From the NCBI GenBank assembly GCA_963842355.1, contig CAWJGC010000010.1, forward strand, positions 1 through 64,000: a stretch of 64,000 nucleotides of DNA, read 5' to 3'. The stretch comes from JASHPR01 sp963842355 (lineage in GTDB: Bacteria > Actinomycetota > Actinomycetes > Streptosporangiales > Streptosporangiaceae). The notes below the pieces were generated by a model that saw only the letters and a list, made by a program, of their open reading frames with translations, was not told where the DNA came from and ran no database searches. Of the stretch, positions 17,950 through 27,305 are shown piece by piece. Every line of letters starts with the position of its first letter. The stretch's first letter is position 1. The translations under genes were made by a program, and so were the position numbers.

Positions 17950-18834
17950 GTGCGCATCAGCCTTGGTGATGTGTCCTTGTGGTTCGATGTATCCGGGCCG
18001 TCAGTGATTCCGCGGGGGGACACGACGGTAGAGCGCCCGGTCCTGGTGGCCGTCCACGGCGGCCCCGGCTTGGATCACCTCACGGTGAAGTCCGCCCTGG
18101 GGCCGCTGGCTGAGGACTTCCAGGTCGTGTACTTCGACCTGCGGGGCCACGGCCGCAGCGATCACAGCAGCGCCGAGTTCTGGAACATGCGGACCTGGGC
18201 TGATGACCTGCGGCGGCTGTGCGACGCGCTCGGGCTGCGCAAGCCGGTGGTCCTCGGCAGCAGCTTCGGCGGCTTCGTGGCGCTCAGCTACGCGGCGCTG
18301 TTCCCCGATCATCCCGGCGGCGTGATCCTGGCCAGCACGACCGGGGGCCACCAGGACCAGCAGCGGGTCATCGAGGCGTTCGGCCGCCTCGGCGGCCCCG
18401 AGGCAGCCGCCGTCGCCCAGCGCACCTACGCTGATGAGACCGGAGACTACCGGGCTGAGTTCCTCCGCGTCTGCTACCCGCTTTACAGCGGCACGCCGGG
18501 CTGGGCCGAGGAATCCCGCCAGTTCCAGGCCCGGATGATCAAGAACACGGACGTCGCCTTGCACTACTCCACGCACGAGGTCCACGCCTTCGACCCCTGG
18601 AGCGTGATCGGCGCCGTCAGGTGTCCCGTGCTGGTCCTGGCCGGCGAGGACGACCCTATCTGCCCGCTGCCCGTGGTCCAGGAGCTAGCCGGCCAGCTGC
18701 CGGCGGACACCACCTGCTTCGTGCGCCTTCCCGGCGCGCGCCACACCATCTTCCGTGACCGCCCGGACCTCGCTTTCCCGGCTGTCAGGCACTTCGTCTC
18801 CCAGGTCAGGGAAAGCCAGCCCGCCAGCTGTTGA
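17950..18834 (+). CDS. Alpha/beta hydrolase, proline iminopeptidase-like
   Basis: 294 residues, GTG 17950 preceded by GGAGG. Signature features: HGGPGLDH oxyanion region (36-43), nucleophile Ser105 in GSSFGG, acid in LAGEDDPICPL and the His in PGARHTIF. HGGPG is the hallmark of proline iminopeptidases and related hydrolases. Substrate specificity cannot be predicted. It stands alone between the STAND remnant and a gene-free stretch. Confidence 0.9.
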   Translation: MRISLGDVSLWFDVSGPSVIPRGDTTVERPVLVAVHGGPGLDHLTVKSALGPLAEDFQVVYFDLRGHGRSDHSSAEFWNMRTWADDLRRLCDALGLRKPVVLGSSFGGFVALSYAALFPDHPGGVILASTTGGHQDQQRVIEAFGRLGGPEAAAVAQRTYADETGDYRAEFLRVCYPLYSGTPGWAEESRQFQARMIKNTDVALHYSTHEVHAFDPWSVIGAVRCPVLVLAGEDDPICPLPVVQELAGQLPADTTCFVRLPGARHTIFRDRPDLAFPAVRHFVSQVRESQPASC

Positions 18835-19311
18835 CACATCGTGACCATGACCGCAGCGCCCAGATGCCCGGCTATCCCGCCCCTCGCCATCCGAGCGCTC
18901 CTCAACTACCCCGACAACGCCAGCTCACGGTGCTCAGGTAAACCGGTTCCCTGCACCGCGATCCTGGCTCGGGCTGGCCGGCGCTTTGGTGCCGGGCGGG
19001 TTATCCGGTTTCGGGGATCCAGGGGCTGGCCTGGAGCGACTGAACGGCCCCCCGAGGCGGTCGCTCCGTTCTTATCGGAACCAGTCTGCTGCTGGCCAGG
19101 CGACTTCCGGTCTTCCCGCCAGGGGCCGGGTCTTGGGCCGGGCCAGATCACTCGGGAGATACCAGCGACCCCGGTGCGGCTGGAGGCCGACCGTGCTCAG
19201 CGCCCGCAGGTGCGGCTGGGTCGCCCAGCCGACGTGTGGGTCCAGCGCGATCCGGGCAGGGCCAGAACGAGCGGCCGCGAAGATCGTGCCGCGGTGCGGA
19301 GGGAGAAGATC
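18835..19311. other. Gene-free stretch before the aldehyde dehydrogenase
   Basis: About 480 bases. The frame of the dehydrogenase stays open back to 18841, but codon usage and family alignment do not support translation there. No known family, RNA gene or clear inverted repeat was recognised; it may be decayed coding DNA. Confidence 0.5.
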
Positions 19312-20700
19312 GTGGCGATCGCGACCATCAACCCGGCCACCGGGGAAACCGTGCAGACCTATGACGAGATGAGCGGGGCGGACGTCGAGCGCTGCCTGGC
19401 CGCGGCCGAGGCGGCGCACGCCAGCTACCGCCTGACCGGTCTTGACGCCCGGGCCGGATGGATGCGCCGGGCGGCCGAGATCCTCGGTGCCGAGCAGGAC
19501 CAGGTCGCGGCCATGATGACGACCGAGATGGGCAAGACGCTGACCGCCGCCCGGCAGGAGGTCGCCAAGTGCGCCACGGCCTGCCGGTACTACGCGGACC
19601 ACGCCGCCGGGTTCCTGGCCGACGAGCCCGCCGACGCTGACGCGGTCGGCGCTCGGCGCGCCTTCGTGAGCTATCAGCCGCTCGGCCCGGTCCTGGCCAT
19701 AATGCCCTGGAACTTTCCGCTCTGGCAGGTGATGCGCTTCGCCGCCCCCGCCTTGATGGCCGGCAACGTCGGGCTGCTCAAGCACGCCTCGAACGTGCCG
19801 CAGACCGCGCTGTTCCTGTCGGACCTGTTCACCAGGGCCGGCTTCCCGGAGGGGACCTTCCAGACCCTGCTCATCGGCTCCGCGCGGATCGAGGCGATCC
19901 TGCGTGACGACCGGGTGATGGCGGCCACGCTCACCGGCTCGGGGCCGGCCGGGCAGTCGGTCGCGGCCGTCGCCGGAAGCGAGATCAAGAAGGTCGTGCT
20001 CGAGTTGGGCGGCAGTGATCCGTTCATCGTCCTTCCCTCGGCCGACCTGCGGGCCGCGGCCCGGGTGGCGGCCGTCGCGCGCTGCCTCAACAACGGCCAG
20101 TCCTGCATCGCCGCCAAGCGCTTCATCGTGCACACGGCCGTCTACGACGAGTTCCGGCGATTGTTCGTCGAGGAGATGTCGGCCAAGGTCGTCGGGGATC
20201 CGATGCTCGACCGCACCGACGTGGGCCCGCTCGCCACCGAGCAACAGCGCGACGACATCGAAAAGCTCGTGGCCGACGCGGTGGCCGAGGGGGCGAAGGT
20301 GCTCTGCGGGGGCGCCGCGCCCGACAGTCCCGGCTTCTACTACCCGCCGACCGTGCTGGCCGACGTCACCCCCGACATGCGGGTGCATAGCGAGGAGGTC
20401 TTCGGGCCGGTGGCCACCCTCTACCGGGTCGCGGGGCTGGACGAGGCCATCGAACTCGGCAACGGCACCGAGTTCGGGCTCGGCGCGAACGCGTGGACCG
20501 ACGACGAAACCGAACGCGTCCGGCTGGTCCGGGATCTCGCCGCGGGCATGGTCTTCATCAACGGCAACGTGACCTCCTACCCGCAGTTGCCGTTCGGCGG
20601 GGTCAAGCGTTCCGGTTACGGCCGGGAGCTGTCCGTCCAGGGCATCCGCGAGTTCTGCAACATCAAGTCCGTATGGATCGGCGATACGGGCGGCGGCTGA
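19312..20700 (+). CDS. Aldehyde dehydrogenase, succinate-semialdehyde type
   Basis: 462 residues from GTG 19312, with GGAGGGAGAAG just before it, which fixes the start (family proteins begin MAIATINPATGE). Rossmann/active-site marks: IMPWNFPLWQVMRFAAPALM, GSGPAGQSVA, ELGGSDPFIV with the general-base Glu, and catalytic Cys in NNGQSCIAAKRF. This is the NAD(P)-dependent short-form SSADH (GabD/YneI-like) class that oxidises succinate semialdehyde to succinate. No transaminase is adjacent, so the physiological aldehyde is uncertain. Confidence 0.93.
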   Translation: MAIATINPATGETVQTYDEMSGADVERCLAAAEAAHASYRLTGLDARAGWMRRAAEILGAEQDQVAAMMTTEMGKTLTAARQEVAKCATACRYYADHAAGFLADEPADADAVGARRAFVSYQPLGPVLAIMPWNFPLWQVMRFAAPALMAGNVGLLKHASNVPQTALFLSDLFTRAGFPEGTFQTLLIGSARIEAILRDDRVMAATLTGSGPAGQSVAAVAGSEIKKVVLELGGSDPFIVLPSADLRAAARVAAVARCLNNGQSCIAAKRFIVHTAVYDEFRRLFVEEMSAKVVGDPMLDRTDVGPLATEQQRDDIEKLVADAVAEGAKVLCGGAAPDSPGFYYPPTVLADVTPDMRVHSEEVFGPVATLYRVAGLDEAIELGNGTEFGLGANAWTDDETERVRLVRDLAAGMVFINGNVTSYPQLPFGGVKRSGYGRELSVQGIREFCNIKSVWIGDTGGG

Positions 20701-20742
20701 CCCGACGCCCGTACGCGTCGGTCAGGGTGAGACGCGCCGCGG

Positions 20743-21384
20743 TCAGTGCGAGGCGAGGCCGCGCAGGAGGCTGTCGACGACGCGCCGGGCATAGTCGGCC
20801 GGGACGGGTTCTTCGTGCCCGGTGCTGGCCAGCGCCGCACCCCGGAGCAGGTACAGCGCCGCCTCGATGTCGGCGTCCTCGCGGAGTTCGCCGGTGGCGA
20901 CGCCGCGGCGCAATACCGACCGGACCACCTCGCGCCGCGGCTCGACGACCGTCTCGATGAACCGGGCCATCAGCCGCGGGTACTTGTCGCCCTCGCCCTG
21001 CATCAGCCCGAACTGCCTGGCCCGCCGCGGGTCGGCCACGTCGCGGCACAGCGCGTCGAGCACCGCCACGAGATCCTCGCGCACAGACCGGCCCCGCGGC
21101 TCGGGCAGCGGGGTCTTCAGGGCGGCCAGCGCGTCCAGGAGCAGGTCCTCTTTCCCGGGCCAGCGACGGTAGATCGTGGCCTTGCCCACGCCGGCCCGCG
21201 CCGCGACCTGTTCGATGCACAGGCCGTCGGGGCCGTGCTCCGCGAACAGGCTCAGGGTGGCGTCGATGATCGCCCGGTCGGCCTGCTCGCTGCGCGGGCG
21301 GCCGGGGCGCCGGGGCGCGGGCGCCTCGCCCGCGCTGGTCCCGGAGACCTCACCGGCGGGGGGCAGTGTCTCAGCCGAGCGCAT
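20743..21384 (-). CDS. TetR-family repressor
   Basis: 213 residues. The N-terminal 40 residues are a Pro/Ala tail, then the TetR DNA-binding domain (IIDATLSLFAEHG, VAARAGVGKATIYRRWPGKE). The C-terminal ligand domain resembles the TetR_C_16 class. It is the second gene of an operon with the MFS exporter (10-base gap), so it probably controls it through the inverted repeat at 23102-23124. Confidence 0.93.
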   Translation of the reverse strand: MRSAETLPPAGEVSGTSAGEAPAPRRPGRPRSEQADRAIIDATLSLFAEHGPDGLCIEQVAARAGVGKATIYRRWPGKEDLLLDALAALKTPLPEPRGRSVREDLVAVLDALCRDVADPRRARQFGLMQGEGDKYPRLMARFIETVVEPRREVVRSVLRRGVATGELREDADIEAALYLLRGAALASTGHEEPVPADYARRVVDSLLRGLASH

Positions 21385-21393
21385 GACCGCCGC

Positions 21394-23061
21394 CTACCTC
21401 TCCACGTTTCCCACGGACTGCGGGCCGCGGGCCAGCCCCGGGCTCCGCGCCAGTTCCATGCGGCCCGCGGTCTGGCCGGCCATGCGCGCGGCGGACACCG
21501 TCTCGCCGGCCAGAGCCGTCTCGCTGGCCAGAGCCGTCTGCTCCGGCGGGACCGAACGGCGGCCCGGCATCCAGATGGCCATGACGACCGCGCCCGCCAG
21601 CGCGATGATCACGGAGATCAGCGAGGTCACGTGCATGGCCTGGACGAACGACTCGTTGGCCGTGGTCAGCAGGCGCGCGCCGGCCGGCCCGAGGTGCTGC
21701 GCGATGGCCTGGGTCGCGGCGATCGACTCGGTGGCCGTGCTCCGGGCGCTGGCCGGCAGGGCGCCCAGGTGCGGCGTGAGCTGATCGCGGTAGACCTGGG
21801 CGAGCACGGAGCCGAGCACCGCCACGCCGAGAGCCACGGCGACCTGCCGCGAGGTGTTGGTGATGGCCGATCCCGCGCCGCCCCGGTGCCGCGGGACCAC
21901 CGACATCACCGCTTCGGTCGCCAGCGGCATGATGGTGCCCATCGCCGCGCCCTGGACGAAGAACGTCACCTCCAGGACCCAGATCGGCGTGGCCACGGCG
22001 AGCAGGTGGTACCCGAGCATGGCCGCGGCCATGAGCAGCAGCCCGGCCGAGCATACGGCCCGGGCGCCGAACCGCCGCACCAGGGCTGCGCTGCGCGGCG
22101 AGAACAGCAACTGGCCCGCGGCCAGCGGGATCGTCAGCAGGCCCGCGTGCAGCGGGCTGAAGCCGCGCACGTTCTGCAGGTAGAAGCTGATGAAGAAGTA
22201 CACGCCGGCCATCGCGAAGAACACCAGCGCGATCGCGGCGGCCGCCGACGACAGCCGCGGGTCGCGGAACAGCCGCACGTCGAGGCTCGGGTTCTCGGTC
22301 CGCGTCTCGTGCCAGGCGAAGAGCGCGAGGACGGCCAGACCGCCGACGATCGGCCCGAGCACGCCGGTCCGCAGCCAGGAGCCGGTGTCGCCGCCCTGGA
22401 TGATCCCGTAGACCACGAGCACCAGGCCCGCTATGGACAGCAGCACGCCCAGATAGTCGATCCTCCCGGGCATCGGGCTCTTCGACTCGGGCACGAGCAG
22501 CGCGATCGCGGCGATGCCCACCGCGGTGATCGGCACGTTGATCAGGAAGACCGAGCCCCACCAGAAGTGGTCCAGCAGGAAGCCGCCCACGATCGGGCCG
22601 ATCGCGATGGCCAGGCCCACCGCGGCGGCCCAGATGCCGATGGCGCGGGGCCGCTCGCCCGGTTCGAACACGTTCGTGATGATGGAGAGGGTCTGCGGCA
22701 TGACCGCGGCGCCGCCGAGGCCCATCAGCGCCCGCGCCCAGATCAGCTGATCGGGGGTCTGCGCGTACGAGGACAGCAGCGAGGCCAGGCCGAACATCGC
22801 GGTGCCGATGATCAGCATCCGCCTGCGCCCGATCCGGTCGCCGATCACGCCGAACGTGAACAGGAGACCGGCGAACACCAGGGTGTAGGAGTTGATCGCC
22901 CATTCGAGCTGGCTCTGGCTCGCGCCCAGCCCGCCCCGGGGCTCGGAGATCGCCTTCAGCGCGATGTTCAGGACCGTGTTGTCCAGCACGATCGCGATCA
23001 AGCTGATGATCATTACGCCGAGGATGACCCATCGGCGACGCTGAATCGTCTGCGAATCCAT
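21394..23061 (-). CDS. MFS drug exporter, DHA2 (14-helix) family
   Basis: 555 residues with 14 predicted helices. Motif A is LFTFGVIGDRIGRRRML and motif C lies in VGLAIAIGPIVGGFLLDHFW, as in EmrB/QacA proton antiporters. N-terminus VILGVMIISLIAIVLDNTVL carries the DHA2 Asp. It should export toxic compounds across the cell membrane. Co-transcribed with the TetR gene. Confidence 0.95.
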   Translation of the reverse strand: MDSQTIQRRRWVILGVMIISLIAIVLDNTVLNIALKAISEPRGGLGASQSQLEWAINSYTLVFAGLLFTFGVIGDRIGRRRMLIIGTAMFGLASLLSSYAQTPDQLIWARALMGLGGAAVMPQTLSIITNVFEPGERPRAIGIWAAAVGLAIAIGPIVGGFLLDHFWWGSVFLINVPITAVGIAAIALLVPESKSPMPGRIDYLGVLLSIAGLVLVVYGIIQGGDTGSWLRTGVLGPIVGGLAVLALFAWHETRTENPSLDVRLFRDPRLSSAAAAIALVFFAMAGVYFFISFYLQNVRGFSPLHAGLLTIPLAAGQLLFSPRSAALVRRFGARAVCSAGLLLMAAAMLGYHLLAVATPIWVLEVTFFVQGAAMGTIMPLATEAVMSVVPRHRGGAGSAITNTSRQVAVALGVAVLGSVLAQVYRDQLTPHLGALPASARSTATESIAATQAIAQHLGPAGARLLTTANESFVQAMHVTSLISVIIALAGAVVMAIWMPGRRSVPPEQTALASETALAGETVSAARMAGQTAGRMELARSPGLARGPQSVGNVER

Positions 23062-23101
23062 GGTTTCCCTCAGGTGGTGCTTCCTGCTGCCTGGTGACTA
23101 A

Positions 23102-23124
23102 CGATACGGAACATGGCCGTATCG
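23102..23124. promoter_or_regulatory. Probable TetR operator
   Basis: Perfect 8-base arms CGATACGG and CCGTATCG separated by 7 bases, 41 bases upstream of the MFS start. Size and symmetry suit a TetR dimer, pointing to autoregulation of the exporter-TetR operon. The adjacent AT-rich run (23120-23133) may supply promoter elements. Confidence 0.65.
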
Positions 23125-23224
23125 ATATATATTCCGCCGTCTGCCCTGCCCTTCGGGGCCGGTCGCATGGCATGATCGAGGTGTCCGGGGACGCCGCCGG
23201 GGCGCCACGAGACGGGAGGCCCTC

Positions 23225-24094
23225 ATGACTGCGCATGCAGGTGATTCAGGCGTGGCTGCGACCAGCGCGGCATCAGAACCGCTGTACGGGGGCCGCACGC
23301 CCCGCCGCGTCACGGTCCGCGACATCGCCGCCGCCAAGGCCCGCGGCGAGAAGTGGCCGATGCTCACCGCCTACGACGCGCTGACCGCGCGGGTGTTCGA
23401 CGACGCCGGGATCCCCGTGCTGCTGGTCGGGGACTCGGCCGGGATGGTCGTCTACGGCCACGACACCACGATCCCGGTGACGGTCGACGAACTGATCCCG
23501 CTCACCGCCGCCGTGGTGCGCGGCACCAGCCGGGCCATGGTGGTCGCGGACCTGCCGTTCGGCTCCTATCAGGGCTCGCCCGAGATCGCCCTGGCCAACG
23601 CGGCCAGGTTCCTCAAGGAGGCCGGGGCCCACGCGGTCAAGCTGGAGGGCGGCCACCGGGTGCTGCGGCAGGTCGAGGATCTCGTGGCGGCCGGGATCCC
23701 GGTCATGGCCCATCTCGGCCTCACGCCGCAGTCGGTCAACGCCTTCGGCGGGTACCGGGTCCAGGGCCGCGGCGAGGACGGCGAGCGCCTGCTGCACGAC
23801 GCCAAGGCGATGCAGGCGGCGGGCGCGTTCTCGGTCGTGCTCGAGGCCGTGCCGACCGAACTGGCCGCCCGGGTGACCGCCAGCCTGACCATCCCGACGA
23901 TCGGGATCGGCGCCGGACCGGGCTGCGACGCCCAGGTGCTGGTCTGGCAGGACATGGCCGGGCTGTCCCCGCGCATCCCGAGGTTCGTGAAGCGGTACGC
24001 CGACGTCGCCGGCGTGCTGACTCAGGCCGTGCGGTCCTTCGCCGAGGACGTCGTGGGCGGCCGCTTCCCGGACGAGGAGCACTCCTACCGCTGA
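23225..24094 (+). CDS. panB: 3-methyl-2-oxobutanoate hydroxymethyltransferase
   Basis: 289 residues; GGGAGG upstream of ATG 23225. PanB hallmarks: MLTAYDALTARVFDDAGI, GDSAGMVVYGHDTTIPVT with Mg2+ ligands, VKLEGG, and TIGIGAGPGCDAQVLVWQD. It transfers the methylene group of 5,10-methylenetetrahydrofolate to ketoisovalerate, giving ketopantoate in pantothenate synthesis. A 20-residue N-terminal extension precedes the conserved VRDIAAAKA. panC and panD are not in the window. Confidence 0.97.
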   Translation: MTAHAGDSGVAATSAASEPLYGGRTPRRVTVRDIAAAKARGEKWPMLTAYDALTARVFDDAGIPVLLVGDSAGMVVYGHDTTIPVTVDELIPLTAAVVRGTSRAMVVADLPFGSYQGSPEIALANAARFLKEAGAHAVKLEGGHRVLRQVEDLVAAGIPVMAHLGLTPQSVNAFGGYRVQGRGEDGERLLHDAKAMQAAGAFSVVLEAVPTELAARVTASLTIPTIGIGAGPGCDAQVLVWQDMAGLSPRIPRFVKRYADVAGVLTQAVRSFAEDVVGGRFPDEEHSYR

Positions 24095-24141
24095 GCCGCC
24101 CGGCGCCCTCCCGGGCCTGGGCCATGGCCCAGGCGGGGTGG

Positions 24142-24831
24142 TCAGATGTCGGTGACGCGCAGGCCGGCGTGGGCCTTGTAGCGGCGGTTCACCGAGACCA
24201 GGTTGCAGGTGAGCGCCTCCACCTGGCCGCAGTTGCGCAGCCGTCCGGCGTAGACGCCGCGCACCCCGGGGATCCGCTCGGCCAGCGCCTGGACCAGGTC
24301 GGTCGCGTGCCGGTCGTCGCCGAGGACCAGTACGTCCATGTCGAGCTCGGAAACCCCGGGGTCCAGCAGCAGCGGGGCCGACACGTGGTGGAACGCGCCG
24401 ACGACCGTGCTGCCGGGCAGCACCGCGGCCGCCTGCTGCGCCGCGCTCCCCTCCGGCACCGGGATCGGGTAGGCGCCGCGGGCGTCGAACGCGATCGGGT
24501 TCACGCAGTCGATCACGATCTTGCCCTCGAGCGCGCCGGCCAGCTTAGTGAGCAGGTCGGCGTGGCCGTCGTACGGGACGGACGCGATCACCACGTCCGC
24601 GGCCCGGGCCGCCTCCTCGTTGACCGCGCCGGTCACCAGCGGCGGGGTGCCGCAGGTCGCCGCGGCGGCAGCGGCGCGCCCGGCGTCGCGCGAGCCGATG
24701 ATCACCCGGTTGCCGGCCATGGACAGCCTGCGGGCCAGGCCGCGTCCCTCTTCCCCGGTGCCGCCGAGAATCCCGACCGCCAGCCGGGCGGCCTCCTCGG
24801 CTGTCTCCTGTGTCGCCTGCGTGCCGGCCAT
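24142..24831 (-). CDS. npdG: F420-dependent NADP oxidoreductase
   Basis: 229 residues from ATG 24831 (GGGGG just before); the longer frame to 24930 would overlap the divergent neighbour. The NADP-binding loop ILGGTGEEGRGLARRL and NRVIIGSRD place NADP(H) at the N-terminus, followed by VIASVPYDG and IDCVNPIAFD. The enzyme moves hydride between F420H2 and NADP+. Its presence signals that the organism makes cofactor F420. Confidence 0.92.
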   Translation of the reverse strand: MAGTQATQETAEEAARLAVGILGGTGEEGRGLARRLSMAGNRVIIGSRDAGRAAAAAATCGTPPLVTGAVNEEAARAADVVIASVPYDGHADLLTKLAGALEGKIVIDCVNPIAFDARGAYPIPVPEGSAAQQAAAVLPGSTVVGAFHHVSAPLLLDPGVSELDMDVLVLGDDRHATDLVQALAERIPGVRGVYAGRLRNCGQVEALTCNLVSVNRRYKAHAGLRVTDI

Positions 24832-24898
24832 CCCCCGATCCTGCCAGACCACCCGGATCCGACCCACCCGCCCGCCCCCGTTAGGGCACCATGGAGCG

Positions 24899-25489
24899 AT
24901 GAACGCGGACCAGGTGACCGCGCTGCGCATCCTGCTCGGCCCCAGCGGATGGCTGGAGCAGACCAGGTTATTCGCGCGCGCGCTGCGCGGCCCGGTGTCC
25001 CGCGACCCGGGCGAGCTGCTCCTGGTCGGGACGCCGGACGAGGAGCCCTGGCACCTGGCGGCGCACCTGGATCAGGAAAGCCGCCTGGCCCGGATTCCCG
25101 GTCTGGCGCCGACCCTGGTGCGGTGGTCGCCGCCGCCGGACGCGCCGCCGCACCTCAGCGCCGGCCTGGCCCGGCTGGAGGCCGCGCGGCGCGGCGAGAC
25201 GCTGTTCGTGGTCAGCGCCGAGACCGCGCCCGCGCCGCTGCTCGAGCGGGTGCACGACGCGCGGCGGGGCGGGGTGACGATACTCGCCCTTGACGTGGGA
25301 GACCCGGAGCTTGACGAGATGGCGCACGAGTACCTCACCGTGGCGCCCGGCGTGGCACCGGTTTCCTTCGACGCCGCCCAGCACCTGGTCAGCGCCGCGG
25401 CGGGCGAGCCGTCCGCGGCGCGAACCGGCCTGCGCGGGCGGCTGGCCCGGCTGCTCGACGCCGTGAGCGGCACGCCTGGCGAGGATTAG
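24899..25489 (+). CDS. Conserved actinobacterial protein, unknown function
   Basis: 196 residues; ATG 24899 with GGAG 5 bases upstream. It begins MNADQVTALRILLGPSGWLE and alternates short helices and strands with LARIPGLAPTLVRW and LFVVSAETAPAPLLERVHDA; a basic C-terminal helix ends it. No catalytic motif is seen. It is divergent from npdG (67-base gap), an arrangement worth comparing in other genomes. Its stop overlaps the stop of the convergent YbjQ gene. Confidence 0.75.
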   Translation: MNADQVTALRILLGPSGWLEQTRLFARALRGPVSRDPGELLLVGTPDEEPWHLAAHLDQESRLARIPGLAPTLVRWSPPPDAPPHLSAGLARLEAARRGETLFVVSAETAPAPLLERVHDARRGGVTILALDVGDPELDEMAHEYLTVAPGVAPVSFDAAQHLVSAAAGEPSAARTGLRGRLARLLDAVSGTPGED

Positions 25490-26331
25490 GAGTCGAGGCT
25501 GAGCACCATCGTGGGCCGCTCGATGACGTGATCCTCGCGCAGCGGGCGCACCGCGGTGCCGATCGCGAAGAACTCCGTGGTGTGCGAGCCCCAGGTGTGG
25601 CTGTGCTGCCGTAGCTGCACGCCCACGATCCCCTCGGCGTGCAGCGCCTCGGCCTCGGCCTGCATCCGGCTCATCGCGAGCTCCCTGGCGTCGTACAGGG
25701 CCTGGGTGAACTGCTCGAGCTCCACGTTGCGGCCGGTGTTGCCGATCTTCTGGCCGATCCTCTGGTGCGCGATGTGGTAGACGCAGGAGCCCATCACCAT
25801 GCCCAGCGGGGCGTAGCCGGCCCGGATCAGGGTCCAGAAGTCCTGGCCGGACAGGTCGGAGGTGAACGGCAGGTTCTTGTTGTTCCGCCACTCCTTCACG
25901 CCCCCGCCGCCCGCGTCCGGCTCGGCGTGCACCGCGGTGCCCACGGCGATGAACTCGGCGATGTCCGAGCCGAATTCCTTCATCTCCACGTCCAGCCGCA
26001 CGCCCACGACCCCGTCGGCGCCGAGGGCCTGGGCCTCGGCCTCCATCCGGGTCATCGCCAGCTCCCGGGCGTGGTACATGGCCTGGGACAGCACGTCGAG
26101 CTCCTGGTTCCGGCCCCAGCGGCCGATCTGCAGCCCGACGTGGTAGATCGAGCTGCCGAGGACCAGCCCGAGCGGGCGGAACCCGGCCTCGCGCACCAGC
26201 AGGAACTCGTTGACCGACAGGTCCGACGTGAAGATGGAGCCGGGCCGGCCCGGCTGCAGCTCGGCCAGGCGCCGCATCGCATCCTGCGGTATGCCCTGGA
26301 CCTGGAGATCGGCGGAAGTCTGATCGGTCAT
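25486..26331 (-). CDS. Two-domain YbjQ/UPF0145 heavy-metal-binding family protein
   Basis: 281 residues; ATG 26331 with AGGAG upstream. Two copies of one domain: FTSDLSVNEFLLVREAGFRP with VVGVRLDVEMKEFG and FIAVGTAV, then FTSDLSGQDFWTLIRAGYAP with IVGVQLRQHSHTWG and FFAIGTAV. These are YbjQ-type pentamer-forming domains (PF01906) where a short helix MEAEAQALGADGVVG precedes the conserved strand. No metal ligand set is certain. Its stop overlaps the convergent neighbour by four bases. A paralogue follows at 26370. Confidence 0.85.
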   Translation of the reverse strand: MTDQTSADLQVQGIPQDAMRRLAELQPGRPGSIFTSDLSVNEFLLVREAGFRPLGLVLGSSIYHVGLQIGRWGRNQELDVLSQAMYHARELAMTRMEAEAQALGADGVVGVRLDVEMKEFGSDIAEFIAVGTAVHAEPDAGGGGVKEWRNNKNLPFTSDLSGQDFWTLIRAGYAPLGMVMGSCVYHIAHQRIGQKIGNTGRNVELEQFTQALYDARELAMSRMQAEAEALHAEGIVGVQLRQHSHTWGSHTTEFFAIGTAVRPLREDHVIERPTMVLSLDS

Positions 26332-26369
26332 GGTGCTCCTTGGCGCATTCTGCCTGGTTGGGGACGCGC

Positions 26370-27305
26370 TCAGCGCCCGAGTTTCACCCGCGCCGCCTGG
26401 CGCCGCTGCGGGTCGAGGGAGAGGATCGCCAGGCTGCCGTCCCCGGCCGCCCGGCCGGGCTGCGAACGGCGGAAATGCGCGATGGCCGTGCCGATGATCG
26501 TGACCTCCGCGACGTGGTCCCGGCGGTGCTCCTGCATCGGGCACTCCCGCTCCCGGACCCGCAGTTCCATGCTCTTCACCACGACGCCGTGCGCGCCCAT
26601 CCTGGTCACGTCCCGGTCGAGCTGGGTCCGCGCGTCGTGCCGGGCCTGGTTCACCAGATCGGTGTACCCGTGCACCTCGGAATTACCGCTCCCCCATCTC
26701 GTCTGGTTGACGGTCAGCCAGTCGTCGTGCCGGGCGCCGATCGAGATGCCGAGCGCCAGGCCGGCCGGCGCCCAGCCGGCCATGATCAGCTTGGCGAAGT
26801 CCTGTCCCGACAGGTCGGAGGTGAACGGCTGCTTCAGCGGGACCCCGCCCGGCGCCCGCACCGCCGTGCCGATCGCCTTGAACTCCAGCCCGCCCGCCGG
26901 GAAGGCGCCGATCGTCAGCGACACCCCGACCACGCCGTGCCCGCCGAGTTCCGCGCACTCCTCGGACATCCGCCCGAGGGCCCGGCGGCGGGCCTGGTAC
27001 AGCGTCTGCACCATGGGACCGAACGAGCCCATCGAGCCGGAGCCCGACACCGCGGTGACGCTCTGGTACGGCGTGGCGTAGCCGCCGAAGCCGGCCCACG
27101 CGCCGGGGCAGGCGTACCCGCCGGTGTATCCGATGTTGTAGACCGCCGCGCCGAGCACCTGGCCGACCGGCTCGAAGCCGACGGCCTTGATCGCCGTGAA
27201 CTCGTCGGCCGAGAGCGCCGACCCCCAGGTCCCGCTGCGCCGGATCTCGGCCATCCGCGCCTCGGCGGCCGGGGGCAGCCCCTCACCGGAATGACGCTCG
27301 CTCAC
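26370..27305 (-). CDS. Second two-domain YbjQ-family protein
   Basis: 311 residues from GTG 27305 (AAGGGGCG upstream). Again two domains: SADEFTAIKAVGFEPVGQVL with HGVVGVSLTIG and FKAIGTAV, then FTSDLSGQDFAKLIMAGWAP with HGVVVKSMELRV and IIGTAIAHF. A glycine/tyrosine-rich insert (YTGGYACPGAWAGFGGYAT) is specific to its first domain. It lies 38 bases upstream of the paralogue in one operon, so the two could form a mixed assembly. Function is unknown. Confidence 0.85.
   Translation of the reverse strand: MSERHSGEGLPPAAEARMAEIRRSGTWGSALSADEFTAIKAVGFEPVGQVLGAAVYNIGYTGGYACPGAWAGFGGYATPYQSVTAVSGSGSMGSFGPMVQTLYQARRRALGRMSEECAELGGHGVVGVSLTIGAFPAGGLEFKAIGTAVRAPGGVPLKQPFTSDLSGQDFAKLIMAGWAPAGLALGISIGARHDDWLTVNQTRWGSGNSEVHGYTDLVNQARHDARTQLDRDVTRMGAHGVVVKSMELRVRERECPMQEHRRDHVAEVTIIGTAIAHFRRSQPGRAAGDGSLAILSLDPQRRQAARVKLGR

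Noticed and set aside
18841..19311. N-terminal extension of the aldehyde dehydrogenase
   Set aside because: No family match, poor codon usage, and a strong RBS lies directly before GTG 19312.
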